Shown here: in pieces, positions 8,743 to 18,325 of the stretch
How the letters are laid out: each line of letters opens with the position of its first letter
Position numbering within the stretch: the first letter of the stretch is position 1
Source of the DNA: Hydrogenophaga sp.
Lineage (GTDB): Bacteria; Pseudomonadota; Gammaproteobacteria; Burkholderiales; Burkholderiaceae_C
Length of the DNA: 64,000 nt
Reading direction: 5' to 3'
Assembly (NCBI RefSeq): GCF_018780385.1
Contig: NZ_JADMJO010000013.1
Span: 1-64,000, forward strand
Program-made: the position numbers and the translations under genes
Notes under the pieces: model-generated
The model's database searches: none
What the model was told of the DNA's origin: nothing
The model's input: the letters and a program-made list of their open reading frames with translations, nothing else

Positions 8743-9792
8743 ATGAACGCACTCACCTCGCTGCTTGAAACCGACGTCCCCCTGATCCAGGCGCCCATGG
8801 CCGGCGTGCAGGGGGCTGCACTCGCCGTGGCGGTGAGCAATGCCGGCGCTCTGGGCTCGCTGCCCTGCGCCATGCTCACGCCCGAGGCGCTGGAGCGCGA
8901 GCTGACCGCGCTGGCCGCCGGCACCACGCGCCCCTACAACGTCAACTTCTTCTGCCACACCCCGCCGGTGGCCGACGAGGCGCGCGAAGCGGCTTGGCGC
9001 GCCTGGCTCGCGACCTACTACCGCGAGGCCGGGCTGGACATCGACGCCGTGCCGGCCGGCCCGGGGCGCGTGCCCTTCAACCGCGCGGCGGCCGACCTGC
9101 TGGAGCGCTTCAAACCCAAGGTGGTGAGTTTCCATTTCGGCCTGCCCGATCTGGACCTGCTGGACCGCGTGAAAAGCTGGGGCAGCGTGGTGTTGTCGTC
9201 CGCCACCACGGTGGAGGAGGCGCGCTGGCTGGAGGCCTTTGGCGCCGACGCCATCATTGCCCAGGGGGTGGAGGCCGGCGGGCACCGCGGCATGTTCCTC
9301 ACCGACGACCTCACCACGCAGGTCGGCACCTTCGCGCTGCTGCCGCAGATCGTGGCCGCGGTGAACGTGCCGGTGATTGCCGCCGGTGGCATCGCCGACG
9401 CCGCCGGCGTGGCCGCGGCCATGGCGCTGGGCGCCTCGGGCGTGCAGGTGGGCACGGCCTTCCTGTGCTGCACGGAGGCCACCACCAGTGCGCTGCACCG
9501 AGCCGCACTGCAAAGCGAAGCGGCGCATCACACGGCCTTGACCCACCTCTTCACCGGCCGCCCGGCGCGCGGCATCGTCAACCGCGTGATGCGCGAACTC
9601 GGACCGATGAACCCGGTGGCGCCGGCCTTCCCGCTGGCCGGCGCGGCCATGGCGCCGCTGCGTGCGCACTGGGAGGCCAAGGGCAGCGGTGATTTTTCAC
9701 CACTGTGGTCGGGGCAGAACGCGAGCGGCTGCCGCGAACTGCCGGCGGCCGAGATCACGCGAGCGCTGATCGAGGGCTTCAAGCGCCCTTGA
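8743..9792 (+). CDS. Nitronate monooxygenase-family (2-nitropropane dioxygenase-like) flavoprotein
   Basis: VPLIQAPMAGVQGAALAVAVSNAGALGSL; GADAIIAQGVEAGGHRG; VIAAGGIADAAGVAAAMALGASGVQVGTAFL; start moved to 8743. Confidence 0.9.
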   Translation: MNALTSLLETDVPLIQAPMAGVQGAALAVAVSNAGALGSLPCAMLTPEALERELTALAAGTTRPYNVNFFCHTPPVADEAREAAWRAWLATYYREAGLDIDAVPAGPGRVPFNRAAADLLERFKPKVVSFHFGLPDLDLLDRVKSWGSVVLSSATTVEEARWLEAFGADAIIAQGVEAGGHRGMFLTDDLTTQVGTFALLPQIVAAVNVPVIAAGGIADAAGVAAAMALGASGVQVGTAFLCCTEATTSALHRAALQSEAAHHTALTHLFTGRPARGIVNRVMRELGPMNPVAPAFPLAGAAMAPLRAHWEAKGSGDFSPLWSGQNASGCRELPAAEITRALIEGFKRP

Positions 9793-9920
9793 AAGGTCTC
9801 CCGCAACGCAGCCGCAGCCTCATGCCGGGCGACTCCCTGCGAAATTGGCATCGGATCGGTCGACTAAGATCACGCTCCTGGAGAATTGCCAGGTTTGCTA
9901 GTGGAAGAACAGCGTTTGCG

Positions 9921-11747
9921 ATGAACAGCACCTACGAATCGAAAAAAATCGACAGCCTGTTGCTTCTTCTTGTCGCCATCTCCAGTGTTGCAACACTGGC
10001 ATGGATGCTGAATTACAGCCGATATGGAATAGATTTCACGGACGAAGGCCTCTATCTCATCTGGGCAGCCAACCCGCACCAGTACGACGCTTCAGTCACC
10101 CAATTCGGGTTCATCCACCATCCCCTCTACCTTTTCCTGAACGGCAACATTGCCCACATGAGGCAGTTCAATGTCGGCATCACGTTTGGACTGGCATTCC
10201 TGCTGTGCCTCGCGGTGTTCGAGGTCACCCGCAGCGGCAACATTCCGCGATTTTCAAGCGTGGTGTCATCACTCGGGCTGGCCACCGCGTCGCTGGTGGT
10301 ATTCAGCCTTTGGTTGGTGACGCCCAGCTACAACAGCCTCAATCTTCACGCCTTGCTGATTTCCGCCGTAGGTATCGTCTGGAGTTCCTCCTCCACGTCC
10401 CGCTTGCGATTCGCTGGGCTGATCGTTCTGGGCATCGGCGGATGGCTCAGCTTCATGGCGAAACCCAGCACGGCGATGGCCCTGGGCATGCTAGTTGTCA
10501 TCTACTGGGCTACGAACGGAAAGCTACGCCTCAAGGATCTGGTCCTACCCATTGCCGTGGCGGGCGCCTTGCTTCTGTTGACTGCGTGGGTCATTGATGG
10601 CTCAGTACTGAAGTTCAAGGATCGCATTTCAACAGGCCTTGAAGTCGCAAGGCTACTGGGCGGGGGCCACTCCATCGAAAAACTATTCCGCTTGGACGAG
10701 TTTTCTCTCAATGACTTTGAACATCATTTGTTCGCGGTGGCGGCGGTCATGCCGTTGACCGTTGCGCTGGCCTTGGGCTCGGCCAAAACGCCGCTCAGAC
10801 TGATGGGCATCTTCGCGTGCACATTGCCAGTTTTCTACGTTGGCGTCGTCATTTCGGAAACAGGTTCGCACGCATCGCCGCTTGGGTCGAATCCGGGGCT
10901 TCTCTTTCTTTCGCTCTCCATTGCTTCGGCGCTCTACGTGGCCTTTGCTGCACTCGCCCGACAGCACACCTTTCGGCTCTCCCCGGACCGACTGGCTCTT
11001 GCACTGCTGCTTCTCACCCTGCCCTACTGCTATGCATTCGGAACCAATGGAAACTATTGGTGGTCCGGAGCCTTCGCCGGCTTCTTCTGGCTCCTTCCGG
11101 GTCTGGTCCTGGTCAATTCTCTCGAAGTCGGACACGATCCATCCCGTTTTGTCGCCTTGCTGGCGATCACCACTACGGCACTCACGATGCTGATTCTGGA
11201 CATGGGCATGCAGACGCCCTACAGGCAACCACAGCCCCTGACGCTGAATGACCAGGTCGTCGAGGTGGGTCAACGGGGCTCCAACCTGGTGCTTTCGGAG
11301 TCATATGTGAACTACCTCCAGGCGGCCAAGGGGTCGGCCGGGACGGCGGGCCTGGCTCCCGGCACGCCCATGATCGACCTGAGCGGCCAGTCGCCGGGAA
11401 TCCTGTATGCGCTGGGCGCCGAGAGCCTGGGGCAGGCCTGGATGATCGGAGGCTATCCCGGCAGCGCAAACCTGGCCAGCTTCGTGCTGAAGGCCGTGCC
11501 ATGCGAGAAGCTCGGTGCCGCGTGGATTCTGGCTGAGCCCGACGGGCCACGCAGTTTGCCGGGTGCGGTCCTGGCCACGTTTGGCGCATCGTTGGCAACG
11601 GACTATGTGCAGGTAGGCTCCTGGGCCACCGCAGCGGGTGCCGGCGGCTACACCCAACCCAGGGAGCAGACACTGTGGAAGCCAGCGCGCGACAAAGGCC
11701 TGGCCGCCGCAGCCTGCCGCGCCGCTCGCACGGGAACGGCGCAATGA
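9921..11747 (+). CDS. Polytopic membrane protein, putative GT-C-fold periplasmic glycosyltransferase (GtrC/GtrX-like)
   Basis: Many predicted TM segments; acidic motif in first extracytoplasmic loop ([19 protein letters not shown]); in an operon with GtrA- and GtrB-like genes; start moved to ATG 9921. Confidence 0.7.
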   Translation: MNSTYESKKIDSLLLLLVAISSVATLAWMLNYSRYGIDFTDEGLYLIWAANPHQYDASVTQFGFIHHPLYLFLNGNIAHMRQFNVGITFGLAFLLCLAVFEVTRSGNIPRFSSVVSSLGLATASLVVFSLWLVTPSYNSLNLHALLISAVGIVWSSSSTSRLRFAGLIVLGIGGWLSFMAKPSTAMALGMLVVIYWATNGKLRLKDLVLPIAVAGALLLLTAWVIDGSVLKFKDRISTGLEVARLLGGGHSIEKLFRLDEFSLNDFEHHLFAVAAVMPLTVALALGSAKTPLRLMGIFACTLPVFYVGVVISETGSHASPLGSNPGLLFLSLSIASALYVAFAALARQHTFRLSPDRLALALLLLTLPYCYAFGTNGNYWWSGAFAGFFWLLPGLVLVNSLEVGHDPSRFVALLAITTTALTMLILDMGMQTPYRQPQPLTLNDQVVEVGQRGSNLVLSESYVNYLQAAKGSAGTAGLAPGTPMIDLSGQSPGILYALGAESLGQAWMIGGYPGSANLASFVLKAVPCEKLGAAWILAEPDGPRSLPGAVLATFGASLATDYVQVGSWATAAGAGGYTQPREQTLWKPARDKGLAAAACRAARTGTAQ

Positions 11748-12436
11748 AGAAGGTCGCCATTCTCCAGTCCAACTACATCCCTTGGAAAGGCTACTTCGAT
11801 CTGATCGCGTCGGTAGATGAGTTCATCCTGTACGACGATATGCAGTACACGCGACGTGACTGGCGCAACCGCAACCAGATCAAGACGCCACAGGGCTTGC
11901 AATGGCTCACCGTGCCCGTCAAGGTCAAGGGCAAGTACCACCAGAAGATTCGCGAAACAGAGATCGACGGAACCGATTGGGCCCAGGAGCACTGGAAATC
12001 GCTGGCGCAGAACTACCGCCGTGCGCCCCACTTCGAGGCCATCGCCGACTGGCTGGAGCCCGTGTACCTCGACCCGGACAACCACCTTTCCCAATTGAAC
12101 AGGCGGTTGATCGAGGCCATCTGCGGCTATCTGGGCATCAGAACCACCTTGCACAATTCGTGGGACTACGAACTGGTCGAAGGGAAGACCGAGCGCCTGG
12201 CAAGCCTGTGCAAGCAGGCACAGGGACAGGAATATGTATCGGGCCCTTCGGCGAAGGACTACATTGACGAACAGGTGTTTGAGGATCTGGGCATCCGGGT
12301 GACCTGGTTCGAGTACGCCGGTTATGCCGAATACCCTCAACTCTGGGGACCTTTCTCCCACCACGTAACCATTCTCGATTTGCTCTTCAACTGCGGCAGG
12401 GACGCGCATCGCTACATGAGGTACGTCAAGGCATGA
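11744..12436 (+). CDS. WbqC-family protein
   Basis: [47 protein letters not shown] is a classic WbqC N-terminus; ATGA overlap with upstream gene. Confidence 0.9.
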   Translation: MKKVAILQSNYIPWKGYFDLIASVDEFILYDDMQYTRRDWRNRNQIKTPQGLQWLTVPVKVKGKYHQKIRETEIDGTDWAQEHWKSLAQNYRRAPHFEAIADWLEPVYLDPDNHLSQLNRRLIEAICGYLGIRTTLHNSWDYELVEGKTERLASLCKQAQGQEYVSGPSAKDYIDEQVFEDLGIRVTWFEYAGYAEYPQLWGPFSHHVTILDLLFNCGRDAHRYMRYVKA

Positions 12437-13362
12437 AGCTTTCCATCGTTGCGACCCTCTACAAGTCGGCGCCGCACCTGGCGGAATTTCACGCCCGCGC
12501 CGCGGAATCGGCCATGCGCCTCGTGGGCGAGGACTACGAAATCGTGTTGGTCAACGACGGTTCGCCTGACGACAGCCTGGAGCTCGCGATCGAGCTGACA
12601 CGAACCGACGCCCGCGTCACCGTGGTGGACCTCTCGCGCAACTTCGGGCATCACAAAGCGATGATGACTGGCTTGGCGCACTCCAAGGGTGAGCGAATTT
12701 TCTTGATCGACAGTGACCTTGAAGAAGAGCCAGAGTGGCTTAACGCATTCACGCAGCAGATGGAGGAAGAGAACTGTGACGTGGTGCAAGGAATTCAGGA
12801 GCGCAGAAAAGGGAACTGGTTCGAACGTTGGAGCGGCCAGTGGTTCTATCGCCTCTTCAAGGCGCTTACTGGCCTTGCGTTGCCCGAAAATATTGTCACC
12901 GCGCGCCTGATGAGCCGACGATATGTGGATGCGTTATTGCGCCATCAAGAGCGCGAAGTGTTCATGGCGGGCTTGTGGCACATCACTGGATTTGATCAGC
13001 GGCATCACATTATTAAGAAACACTGCACCAGTGAGACCACATACACACTGCGCAGAAAAATGTCTCTGCTCGTCAACTCGGTGACTTCATTTAGCAACGC
13101 ACCATTAGTAGGCATTTTCTACATAGGCGTTTCGATCTCGTTGTTCGCTTTGGCCTATATCGCTTACCTAGTCACGCACTGGCTCTTTCTTACAAAGCCG
13201 ATGAGCGGATGGACTTCAGTCATGGCTTCTATTTGGCTGCTTGGTGGAATGGTCATCTCATTTATTGGCGTGGTGGGCATATACCTATCCAAGATATTCT
13301 CGGAAACTAAGCAGCGCCCCTATACCATCGTGAGGCAAATTTATGGACAACAGCAAGACTAA
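12433..13362 (+). CDS. GT2-family glycosyltransferase with two C-terminal TM helices (GtrB/ArnC/DPM1-like polyprenyl-phosphate glycosyltransferase)
   Basis: [39 protein letters not shown]-terminal tail [25 protein letters not shown]. Confidence 0.9.
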   Translation: MKLSIVATLYKSAPHLAEFHARAAESAMRLVGEDYEIVLVNDGSPDDSLELAIELTRTDARVTVVDLSRNFGHHKAMMTGLAHSKGERIFLIDSDLEEEPEWLNAFTQQMEEENCDVVQGIQERRKGNWFERWSGQWFYRLFKALTGLALPENIVTARLMSRRYVDALLRHQEREVFMAGLWHITGFDQRHHIIKKHCTSETTYTLRRKMSLLVNSVTSFSNAPLVGIFYIGVSISLFALAYIAYLVTHWLFLTKPMSGWTSVMASIWLLGGMVISFIGVVGIYLSKIFSETKQRPYTIVRQIYGQQQD

Positions 13363-13981
13363 GCTGCTTGATGAGGTTGCGACCTACTACGCTGAAAAAC
13401 TTGCGAAGCATGGGGATACACCGCGCGGGGTGGACTGGAATGGCGAAGAAAGCCAGATGGTCAGGTTTGAACAGTTATGCAAAATCATTGACTTGAAAAC
13501 CCCTAACTTTTCCCTGAATGACTTGGGTTGCGGCTACGGCGCGCTATTTGATTTTCTATCTGACAAGTACCCCTTATGCTCATACTTGGGGGTTGACGTG
13601 TCAGTGGAGATGACCCTGGCCGCCCAGTTACGCAACGCGACATCTCACAAGGCACGATTCATTACAGCGTCAAGACCTGACGTTATCAGTGACTATGGAG
13701 TAGCAAGCGGTATTTTCAATGTACGGCTCAAGAGAACTAACGCCGAGTGGCACGACTATCTGCAGGCCACATTGGACGAAATTGACAGAACCAGCCGTCT
13801 AGGATTTTCGTTCAACTGTCTAACGTCGTATTCTGACGCCGACAAGAAACGCGACTATCTCTACTACGCCGATCCCTGCCAGTTATTCGACCTTTGTAAG
13901 CGTCGCTATTCTCGCCAAGTAGCTTTGCTTCATGACTACGGACTATACGAATTTACTATTCTGGTTAGGAAAGCGACATGA
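13343..13981 (+). CDS. Class I SAM-dependent methyltransferase
   Basis: Motif I NDLGCGYGALFDFLSDKYP, then YLGVDVSVEM. Confidence 0.82.
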   Translation: MDNSKTKLLDEVATYYAEKLAKHGDTPRGVDWNGEESQMVRFEQLCKIIDLKTPNFSLNDLGCGYGALFDFLSDKYPLCSYLGVDVSVEMTLAAQLRNATSHKARFITASRPDVISDYGVASGIFNVRLKRTNAEWHDYLQATLDEIDRTSRLGFSFNCLTSYSDADKKRDYLYYADPCQLFDLCKRRYSRQVALLHDYGLYEFTILVRKAT

Positions 13982-14643
13982 GCAAATCAGTCGTGATATT
14001 TGGTTCTGGTGATATTGCACAATTGGCGTATCATTATTTCAGTACTGACTCAGCATATGAAGTCGTAGCTTTCACTGTCGATGCAAGCTACATCAAGGAG
14101 CTCGAATTTTGTGGATTACCTGTTGTTGCCTTTGAAGATGTCCTCAATCGATATCCAGCCGAGAGCTATGATTTTTTTGTTGCACTAAGTTATACAAAGC
14201 TCAATGCCGTCCGCAAAGAGAAATTCCTTGCTGCGAAAGAAAAAGGCTATAAGCTAGTAAGCTTTATAAGCTCTCGTGCATCAGTACTCAATGACGGACA
14301 AATTGGAGAAAACTGCTTTATTTTTGAAAACAATACTATTCAGCCATTCGTCAAAATCGGAAATAACGTGACACTGTGGAGTGGAAACCACATCGGCCAC
14401 CACTCAGTGATCCACGATCATACCTTCATTGCGTCGCATGTAGTTGTCTCCGGTGGCGTTGAAATTGGAGAGCAATGTTTTATCGGGGTGAACGCTACAT
14501 TGCGCGACCACATCAAAGTCGGAGACCGGTGCGTTGTAGGTGCTGGGGCGCTATTGCTGGCAGACGCAGCGCCCGAAGGTGTTTACATCGGTGCTGCAAC
14601 CGACCGCTCAAAAGTCCCCAGCACAAGGCTACGAAGCTTATGA
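13978..14643 (+). CDS. NeuD/PglD-like sugar O/N-acyltransferase (left-handed beta-helix)
   Basis: N-terminal SVVIFGSGDIAQLAYHYF plus hexapeptide repeats (IGENCFIFENNTIQPFVKIGNNVTLWSGNHIGHHSVI). Confidence 0.85.
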   Translation: MSKSVVIFGSGDIAQLAYHYFSTDSAYEVVAFTVDASYIKELEFCGLPVVAFEDVLNRYPAESYDFFVALSYTKLNAVRKEKFLAAKEKGYKLVSFISSRASVLNDGQIGENCFIFENNTIQPFVKIGNNVTLWSGNHIGHHSVIHDHTFIASHVVVSGGVEIGEQCFIGVNATLRDHIKVGDRCVVGAGALLLADAAPEGVYIGAATDRSKVPSTRLRSL

Positions 14644-15563
14644 AAATGAAAACTATGAAATGGCGGAAGCTGGGTTTAATTTTTTCTGCAAACGGCCAAG
14701 AGTCATGGATGAGCAGCCATGCTGCAGTGCCATTCGCGGAGCATATTTTTGATGATTTGTATCGCATCTTTTTTACAACTCGCGACTCAAAGCAGCGATC
14801 GCATCTGGGATATATAGATATTAATCTCAGGTCTCCGCTAAATATTATTAATATTTCATCTGAACCCGTAATAAAACCAGGCTCCATGGGGGAATTTGAT
14901 GACAGCGGAGCTATGGGCTGTTGGATAACGAAGAATGGAAGAGATCGGTATCTATACTATCAAGGTTGGAATTTGGGAGTCACTATCCCTTTCCGCAACT
15001 CGATTGGACTTGCGATTAGCCATGACGGGGAAGATTTTGCTCGATATTGTCCAGGACCGATTCTCGACAGGACTATGTTCGAACCACAATTTTGTGCGAC
15101 GCCTTGCGTTCTTATTGACGAAGGAGTTTGGAAGATGTGGTACCTGTCTTGCACCAAATGGATTTTGGAGGACAACAAGCCTAAACACAAGTATCACCTA
15201 AAGTATGCCGAATCGACGGATGGGATAGTCTGGCGTCGTAATGGGCATGTTGCGATTGATTATTCGAGCCCCGAAGAGTACGCAATATCTCGCCCATCAG
15301 TCATTAAGGATATTGATTGCTGGAGAATGTGGTACTCCTATCGTGGCGACCGCTACCGGATTGGATATGCAGAATCTCAAGATGGGAAAAACTGGATTCG
15401 TATGGATAGCTTATCCGGTATCGATTTTTCAACGGAAGGTTGGGATTCAGAGATGATTGAGTATCCTTTTGTGTTTGATCACTCTGGCCACCGTTACATG
15501 CTCTACAACGGTAACGAGTACGGCAAAACGGGTTTTGGCTTGGCGGTGCTCGATGAATCTTGA
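14640..15563 (+). CDS. Putative five-bladed beta-propeller protein (GH32/43/68/130-type fold), no signal peptide apparent
   Basis: Repeated propeller-blade-like motifs: YRIFFTTRD, RYLYYQGW, VWKMWYLS, CWRMWYSYRGDRYRIGYAESQDGKNW, HRYMLYNGN; start moved to ATG 14640. Confidence 0.72.
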   Translation: MKMKTMKWRKLGLIFSANGQESWMSSHAAVPFAEHIFDDLYRIFFTTRDSKQRSHLGYIDINLRSPLNIINISSEPVIKPGSMGEFDDSGAMGCWITKNGRDRYLYYQGWNLGVTIPFRNSIGLAISHDGEDFARYCPGPILDRTMFEPQFCATPCVLIDEGVWKMWYLSCTKWILEDNKPKHKYHLKYAESTDGIVWRRNGHVAIDYSSPEEYAISRPSVIKDIDCWRMWYSYRGDRYRIGYAESQDGKNWIRMDSLSGIDFSTEGWDSEMIEYPFVFDHSGHRYMLYNGNEYGKTGFGLAVLDES

Positions 15564-15999
15564 GTCTTTTCGTTTACCTTCCGGAAAAGCTTTAAGGCAG
15601 CTTCTCAGTTATGCATTGATTGGCATTATAATCAATTCAATTGGTTATTCAGCTTATCTTTTGCTGACCCATTTGTGGGGCGCTCCGAAGCTAACGATGA
15701 CGCTTCTTTATTTTATAGGGGCGGCAATTGGATTTCTTTCTAATCGACGATTTACCTTTAGACATGACGGTCATATCGGCGCTGCAGGCGTCCGGTACGT
15801 CGCCGTACAACTTTCAGGTTACCTGCTGAACTTGGCACTTCTACTTCTGATTGTGGACTGGTTAGGACTTGCTCACCAGATTGCTCAAGCAATAGCAATT
15901 GTTGTGGTAGCTGCCTTTTTGTTCGTAGTGTTGCGAATTTTCGTATTTGCACCGCACTTATGTCGCAATGGCGTAACAGATCCAAGAAGGCACGCCTGA
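15553..15999 (+). CDS. GtrA-family small membrane protein
   Basis: Four TM helices; LLSYALIGIIINSIGYSAYLLL, IGAAIGFLSNRRFTFR typical of GtrA. Confidence 0.88.
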   Translation: MNLESFRLPSGKALRQLLSYALIGIIINSIGYSAYLLLTHLWGAPKLTMTLLYFIGAAIGFLSNRRFTFRHDGHIGAAGVRYVAVQLSGYLLNLALLLLIVDWLGLAHQIAQAIAIVVVAAFLFVVLRIFVFAPHLCRNGVTDPRRHA

Positions 16000-16102
16000 T
16001 GTGCGAGCACGTTTTTCTTCAATTTCGTCTCCCCAACCGGCTTTATCTGTCCTGAATCCATGATCCTAGAAACCGCAGTTGCCCGTGCTGATTTCCACTT
16101 AG

Positions 16103-16270
16103 ATGCCCATGAACATTGAACATTTTGGCCACGACGAAGCGCGCCTCATGGGCAACAGTGCTACAGACCCGATTGAGCCGCCTGGAAGCGCTCTGCCTAC
16201 GTTGCTCATCCTAGCCAACGCAGCCCGTGACAGCCCACTCGGGCCTGTCCAACTGCGGTTTCTGGGATGA
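16103..16270 (+). CDS. Possible small ORF (55 aa), unknown function
   Basis: My own translation MPMNIEHFGHDEARLMGNSATDPIEPPGSALPTLLILANAARDSPLGPVQLRFLG; stop overlaps the next gene's start as ATGA; below the ORF-track cutoff. Confidence 0.3.
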   Translation: MPMNIEHFGHDEARLMGNSATDPIEPPGSALPTLLILANAARDSPLGPVQLRFLG

Positions 16271-17142
16271 TCGTTTGCCCCTCTTGCGGTGCCGAGAGCA
16301 TCCATGCCGAAAAGGGCTGCGCCCAATGCGGCTTCGTGCCGACGCGGGTCGACGGCTTCCTGGCCTGGGCACCCGACCTGGCCAAACACAACGACGGGTT
16401 CCACACGGAAAGCTTTGAAGGCCTGGCGCGGGTAGAGGCAGGCAACTTCTGGTTCAGAGCCAGAAACGCCATCATCATCTGGGCGCTTCGCAAGTACTTC
16501 CCGGCGTTTCGTTCGCTGCTAGAAGTGGGTTGTGGCACGGGCTTTGTGTTGTCGGGCATTGCACAGGCGTTTCCTGGAAAAAGGATCGCTGGCAGCGAGA
16601 TATACACGGCGGGGCTGGCCTTTGCCACACAGCGACTACCCACCGTTGAACTGGTCCAGATGGATGCCCGCAAGCTCCCTTATGTGACAGAGTTCGATGT
16701 GGTTGCCGCCTTCGACGTGATCGAGCACATCCTCGAAGACGAACTCGTGCTGCAGAACTTCCACCGCGCCATCAAGCCCGGTGGAGGCTGCCTGATCACG
16801 GTGCCGCAACATCAATGGCTGTGGAGCCCTGTCGACGAGGAGGCTTGCCACCGGCGCCGGTATTCGGCCAGGGAGTTGCATGCGAAGGTGCAGGCAGCGG
16901 GCTTCCGGATCGTCCGAAGCACGTCGTTTGTCACCCTGCTTCTGCCTCTGATGCTGGCTTCCAGGCTCGCGGCTCGCCGCTCGGGCACGTCCGGCGGCAG
17001 CGAAGCACTGCAACTCAACCCCGTCGTCGATCGCGTGCTGGACGCCATCATGCGCATGGAACACCTGGTCATCAAGACAGGTGTTTCTCTGCCGGTTGGC
17101 GGCTCTCGGCTCGTGGTGCTGCAAAAAATCCCAGCCGCATGA
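16267..17142 (+). CDS. Class I SAM-dependent methyltransferase with N-terminal zinc ribbon
   Basis: CPSCGAESIHAEKGCAQCGF; LLEVGCGTGFVLSGIAQAFPGKRIAGSEIY; FDVVAAFDVIEHI. Confidence 0.88.
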   Translation: MIVCPSCGAESIHAEKGCAQCGFVPTRVDGFLAWAPDLAKHNDGFHTESFEGLARVEAGNFWFRARNAIIIWALRKYFPAFRSLLEVGCGTGFVLSGIAQAFPGKRIAGSEIYTAGLAFATQRLPTVELVQMDARKLPYVTEFDVVAAFDVIEHILEDELVLQNFHRAIKPGGGCLITVPQHQWLWSPVDEEACHRRRYSARELHAKVQAAGFRIVRSTSFVTLLLPLMLASRLAARRSGTSGGSEALQLNPVVDRVLDAIMRMEHLVIKTGVSLPVGGSRLVVLQKIPAA

Positions 17143-18287
17143 AAAAAACAACCACCAACATGATCCCCTTCAACCGGCCCCACATGACCGGCAAGGAGCT
17201 GTACAACATCGCCGAGGCCCATTTCAATGGGCGCTTGGCCGGCGACGGCCCTTTCACCAAACGCTGTCACGCGTGGATCGAGAGGCGCACAGGTTGCCAC
17301 AAGGCATTGCTGACACATTCTTGCACTGCTGCCCTGGAAATGGCCGCGCTGATGCTCGACATTCAGCCGGGAGACGAGGTGATCATGCCCGCCTTCACCT
17401 TCGTGTCCACTGCCAATGCTTTTGTGCTGCGCGGCGGCGTCCCCGTGTTCGTTGACATCCGAGAAGACACCTTGAATCTCGATGAGCGTCTCATCGAGGC
17501 TGCCATCACGTCACGCACGCGCGCGATCGCTCCCGTTCACTATGCTGGCGTCGCCTGTGAGATGGACACCGTGATGGACATCGCCATCCGGCACGGATTG
17601 AAGGTGGTGGAGGATGCCGCGCAGGGTGTGATGTCCGCCTACAAAGGCCGTGCGCTCGGGAGCATCGGGGACTTTGGAGCCTTCAGCTTCCACGAGACCA
17701 AAAACGTAATCTCTGGTGAGGGCGGAGCGCTGCTGGTGAACGATCCGACACAAGCGCTGCGGGCGGAGATCATTCGCGAAAAAGGGACGGACCGCACCCG
17801 ATTCTTTCGCGGCGAGTTGGACAAGTACACGTGGCAGGAGGTGGGATCATCGTTTCTGCCAGGTGAACTGATCGCAGCGTTTCTGTGGGCACAATTGGAA
17901 GAGGCCCAGTCCATTACCGACGACCGGATGGCGAGTTGGAACCGGTACCACGCTGCCCTGGGCCCCCTGGAAGCCCAGGGCAGGCTCCGCAGGCCGGTGG
18001 TGCCGGAAACCTGTCAGCACAACGCCCACATGTACTACGTCCTGCTGTCTCCGGAGATTGATCGGCAGGCGGTGTTGACGGCGTTGAAAGAAAACGACAT
18101 TTCATCGGTGTTCCACTACGTGCCCCTCCACTCGTCGCCCGCCGGGCTGCGGTACGGGCGGGTACACGGTTCGATGGAGTTCACCGATACCCAGTCGGCT
18201 CGACTGATCCGTCTGCCGCTCTGGGTAGGCCTAACAGCGGAACAACAAGATCGAATCGTGAAGGTGCTGACAAGCGTCGTTACCTGA
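17139..18287 (+). CDS. DegT/DnrJ/EryC1 aminotransferase, dTDP-4-amino-4,6-dideoxygalactose transaminase-like (RffA/WecE)
   Basis: MIPFNRPHMTGKELYNIAEAHFNGRLAGDGPFTKRCHAWIE...GAFSFHETKNVISGEGGALLVND; start moved to 17139. Confidence 0.88.
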   Translation: MKKTTTNMIPFNRPHMTGKELYNIAEAHFNGRLAGDGPFTKRCHAWIERRTGCHKALLTHSCTAALEMAALMLDIQPGDEVIMPAFTFVSTANAFVLRGGVPVFVDIREDTLNLDERLIEAAITSRTRAIAPVHYAGVACEMDTVMDIAIRHGLKVVEDAAQGVMSAYKGRALGSIGDFGAFSFHETKNVISGEGGALLVNDPTQALRAEIIREKGTDRTRFFRGELDKYTWQEVGSSFLPGELIAAFLWAQLEEAQSITDDRMASWNRYHAALGPLEAQGRLRRPVVPETCQHNAHMYYVLLSPEIDRQAVLTALKENDISSVFHYVPLHSSPAGLRYGRVHGSMEFTDTQSARLIRLPLWVGLTAEQQDRIVKVLTSVVT

Positions 18288-18325
18288 GTCGCCCACCCGC
18301 CCAAAGCGCACTTTGCGTCGATCCT

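Noticed and set aside
18302-18315. CAAAG-CGCA-CTTTG between convergent genes as a bidirectional terminator
   Set aside because: Stem only 5 bp with no T-run; too weak to call.
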